Assembly (NCBI GenBank): GCA_030838245.1
Contig: JAUTXB010000069.1
Coordinates: 1 to 8,094 of the forward strand
Length of the DNA stretch: 8,094 nucleotides
Reading direction: 5' to 3'
Source of the DNA: Acidimicrobiaceae bacterium
Lineage (GTDB): Bacteria; Actinomycetota; Acidimicrobiia; Acidimicrobiales; RAAP-2
The notes beneath the pieces are model-generated. The model did not search any database. It worked only from the letters and a program-made list of their open reading frames with translations, and was not told the DNA's origin. Position 1 is the first letter of the stretch. Each line of letters starts with the position of its first letter. Below are positions 6,835 to 8,094 of this stretch, one piece after another. Made by a program: the position numbers and the translations under genes.

Positions 6835-7414
6835 GGCGTCGTAGCTCGGCCACCGACCCGATGGCCAGCCAGGTGGCTACCGCGGCGAACACCGTACCGA
6901 TCACGTGAGTCGCCAGCTCGGGGGCGTGGAGCTGGACCCCTTGACTCGAGGTGCCCCAGACATCGGTGACGATGCCGATCACGCCAGCCACGAACATCAG
7001 GGCGGCCAGCACGGCGGCGGAGCGGCAGAGTAATGACATCTGGCGGTTCAGCCGTCGATAGCTGGCGGCATCGGTGGTCCCCACGATGTGGGCGACGAGG
7101 ACGACCGCGGCGAGGATGAGCATGCCCGGTACGGGAGCAGCCCATTGCGAGGCCACGGCCAGCTGATCGTGGATTGAACTCATTTGGCCGGGGACTGTGG
7201 TGATGTGCGCTGGTGTGACCGACGAGGGAGAGGCCGTGGTACCCGGCGCGGGGGAGATGATGGTGGAAAAGGACATCCAGCCGCCGCTAGGGAGAGCCAG
7301 GGCAGCCACCACGCTGGCCACCATTTCGAAGAAAACTGCGACCAAGAGCGCGCCGCTGATCACTACCAGCCTGGTGGGCCACGCATCACGCGTACCGCTC
7401 ATGGACGTGAGCAT
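6791..7414 (-). CDS. Four-helix membrane protein, unknown function
   Basis: Encodes 207 residues with four likely membrane helices at about 16-41, 96-113, 129-149 and 168-188. A 54-residue loop rich in Thr, Ser and Pro (42-95) separates the first two helices and probably lies outside the cell. The short loop between helices 2 and 3 is basic (SYRRLNRQMSLLCR), suggesting a cytoplasmic side. The C-terminal tail is hydrophilic (ELRRHVGSAESASNQAEA). No catalytic motif or known family is recognised. ATG 7414 has only AGG as a weak ribosome binding site; ATG 7402 (residue 5) is an alternative. It is first in a minus-strand unit with the PhyH-type gene, whose reading frame overlaps its 3' end, so the two products are likely made together. 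Whether they share a pathway is unknown. Confidence 0.7.
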   Translation of the reverse strand: MLTSMSGTRDAWPTRLVVISGALLVAVFFEMVASVVAALALPSGGWMSFSTIISPAPGTTASPSSVTPAHITTVPGQMSSIHDQLAVASQWAAPVPGMLILAAVVLVAHIVGTTDAASYRRLNRQMSLLCRSAAVLAALMFVAGVIGIVTDVWGTSSQGVQLHAPELATHVIGTVFAAVATWLAIGSVAELRRHVGSAESASNQAEA

Positions 7415-7481
7415 CCGGCGAGCCTACGGCAGAGGCCCTGGGTCCGGTGCGCCAGAGGAGGGTCTCTTGCAGGCCGGGAGC

Positions 7482-7493
7482 GGTGAGCTCACC
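7482..7493. promoter_or_regulatory. Perfect 12-base palindrome GGTGAGCTCACC, candidate operator
   Basis: Self-complementary over all 12 bases. It lies in the 108-base space between the divergent membrane protein gene (minus) and tRNA-Val (plus), covering the place where a -35 box for the tRNA promoter would fall. A dimeric regulator site is plausible; no known regulator motif is claimed. Confidence 0.35.
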
Positions 7494-7503
7494 TCGATCG
7501 CAG

Positions 7504-7512
7504 TGGTATCGT
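7504..7512 (+). promoter_or_regulatory. Extended -10 promoter candidate for tRNA-Val
   Basis: TGGTATCGT combines a TGn extension with a TAnnnT -10 box (TATCGT, 7507-7512). Transcription would begin near 7519, about four bases before the mature tRNA. No convincing -35 box is present, which is acceptable for an extended -10 promoter. Confidence 0.4.
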
Positions 7513-7522
7513 CGTCGCCGAC

Positions 7523-7598
7523 GGGCCGTTGGCGCAGTTGGTAGCGCACTTGCATGACGCGCAAGGGGTCGTGGGTTCGAGTCCCGCACGGCCCACCA
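7523..7598 (+). tRNA. tRNA-Val (anticodon GAC), CCA encoded
   Basis: Folds by hand into a full cloverleaf. The acceptor stem is GGGCCGT (7523-7529) with ACGGCCC (7588-7594). The D stem is GCGC/GCGC (7532-7535, 7544-7547). The anticodon stem is CTTGC/GCAAG around ATGACGC, giving anticodon GAC at 7556-7558, which reads valine GUC and GUU codons. The T stem is GTGGG/CCCGC around TTCGAGT. Discriminator A73 is followed by a genomic CCA (7596-7598). No second copy of its 3' end is seen downstream, so there is no direct sign of an element inserted at this tRNA within the window. Confidence 0.96.
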
Positions 7599-7871
7599 GG
7601 TCAGAGGCGCTTTTATAGTGCTTCCAGCCGAAATAATCGCTCTTGTGTGCAACAGGGTTGGGCCGTTTCGCGGGCAGTCAAAGGATGATGCGTCCATTGC
7701 GATGCCCTCAGGGTCACGAAGGCTCTCCGAGAGGACGGCCGGTAGTGGTTGAGCTTCGACCGGAAGTCCTCGGCCAGTATCAGCGCCTTCGAGGAGGTGG
7801 ACCGAGGCCTCGACATTGAGCAGTTCACTAGTGGACACAGATGTGAGAAGTGGGCTATCAATCGTGGCCCC
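7599..7871. other. Non-coding stretch after tRNA-Val, lower GC
   Basis: These 273 bases hold no gene I can support on either strand. GC is about 58% by hand count over 7621-8094, clearly below the 73-75% of sampled gene blocks to the left. TATAGT at 7614-7619 resembles a -10 box but has no partner -35. An 8-base palindrome CACTAGTG sits at 7826-7833. Any promoter of the following secreted-protein gene should lie here, but I cannot place it. Confidence 0.5.
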
Positions 7872-8094
7872 ATGCCTCGCGTTTCGCTTCTCTCCCGTTT
7901 TCGGGGGCTTACGCTTGGGTTTGCCTTGCTCGTGACGACCGTCGCCGCGGTCAACATCGGTTCTGTAACCCCCGCCGCCGCAAGTAAAGGAAGTTGGCGG
8001 CAAATCCGTGTGACGTTTGTGTGCTCACCACAGTACGTCGGCACTACGTGCGACATCGCTATTAAACCGGTCTGGGACGACTGGAACAAATGTG
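7872..8094 (+). CDS. Secreted protein of unknown function, N-terminal part
   Basis: A reading frame from ATG 7872 runs off the right edge after 74 whole codons. It begins with a textbook signal peptide: basic n-region MPRVSLLSRFR, hydrophobic core GLTLGFALLVTTVAAV, then a polar end with a signal peptidase I-like site TPAAA before SKG, near residues 38-39. The visible mature part has Cys at about 52, 60 and 74 and several aromatic residues (SWRQ, PQYVG, VWDDWNKC), consistent with a small disulphide-bonded extracellular protein. I recognise no family. No good ribosome binding site precedes the ATG. The frame is open back to 7746, but that stretch is not protein-like and would bury the signal peptide. 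Codon choice is less GC-biased than in neighbouring genes (for example agt, aaa, ttt, att), which could mean recent acquisition or simply low expression. Confidence 0.55.
   Translation, partial: MPRVSLLSRFRGLTLGFALLVTTVAAVNIGSVTPAAASKGSWRQIRVTFVCSPQYVGTTCDIAIKPVWDDWNKC

Noticed and set aside
7746..7871. Upstream extension of the secreted protein frame
   Set aside because: It would place about 40 polar residues before the signal peptide and has no supporting start signal.
7386..8003. Minus-strand frame of 205 codons across tRNA-Val
   Set aside because: It translates the antisense of the tRNA (WAVRDSNPRPLARH), a well-known database artefact, and it opposes the better-supported signal-peptide gene.
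7613..8089. Minus-strand frame of 158 codons at the right end
   Set aside because: Low-complexity composition and no domain or ribosome binding site; it overlaps the plus-strand gene with a clear signal peptide.
1..8094. CRISPR array, insertion sequence, toxin-antitoxin or phage genes
   Set aside because: No spaced direct repeats, transposase, integrase or terminal inverted repeats were seen in the window.

Overview
The window looks like a chromosomal segment of a high-GC actinobacterium. Sampled 60-base blocks inside rph, glnD and the dioxygenase gene count 73-75% GC. The order metallo-beta-lactamase (MBL) hydrolase - rph - rdgB is the one known from mycobacteria (Rv1339-rphA-Rv1341). A class near Acidimicrobiia is my guess only; no 16S or other clade marker is present.

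Layout. (1) Positions 1-1713, plus strand: a tightly packed operon of the C-terminal end of an MBL-fold hydrolase, RNase PH (rph), and the dITP/XTP pyrophosphatase rdgB. Both junctions are 4-base GTGA stop/start overlaps. (2) Positions 1736-5326, minus strand, converging on that operon: glnD (nitrogen-sensing PII nucleotidyltransferase), then 54 bases downstream of it a membrane-anchored YkuD-type L,D-transpeptidase with an unusual active-site motif. (3) A 73-codon gene for a tiny two-helix membrane protein (5387-5605, plus), divergent from glnD. (4) tRNA-Cys(GCA), plus strand, without an encoded CCA. (5) Positions 5875-7414, minus: a two-gene unit of a four-helix membrane protein of unknown function followed by a phytanoyl-CoA dioxygenase-like (PhyH) enzyme, overlapping or translationally coupled. 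(6) tRNA-Val(GAC), plus strand, with encoded CCA, behind a plausible extended -10 promoter and a perfect 12-base palindrome. (7) Positions 7599-8094: composition falls to about 58% GC, and a new secreted-protein gene begins at 7872 and runs off the end.

How it fits together. Region 1 combines RNA 3'-end maturation (RNase PH), nucleotide-pool cleaning (RdgB) and an MBL hydrolase whose mycobacterial relative is a cAMP phosphodiesterase. GlnD here is not beside amtB/glnK, its common partners in actinobacteria. Most of the window is ordinary housekeeping DNA. I found no convincing new multi-gene system. The places most worth a second look are the post-tRNA-Val region with its unrecognised secreted protein, the variant L,D-transpeptidase, and the small palindromic sites.
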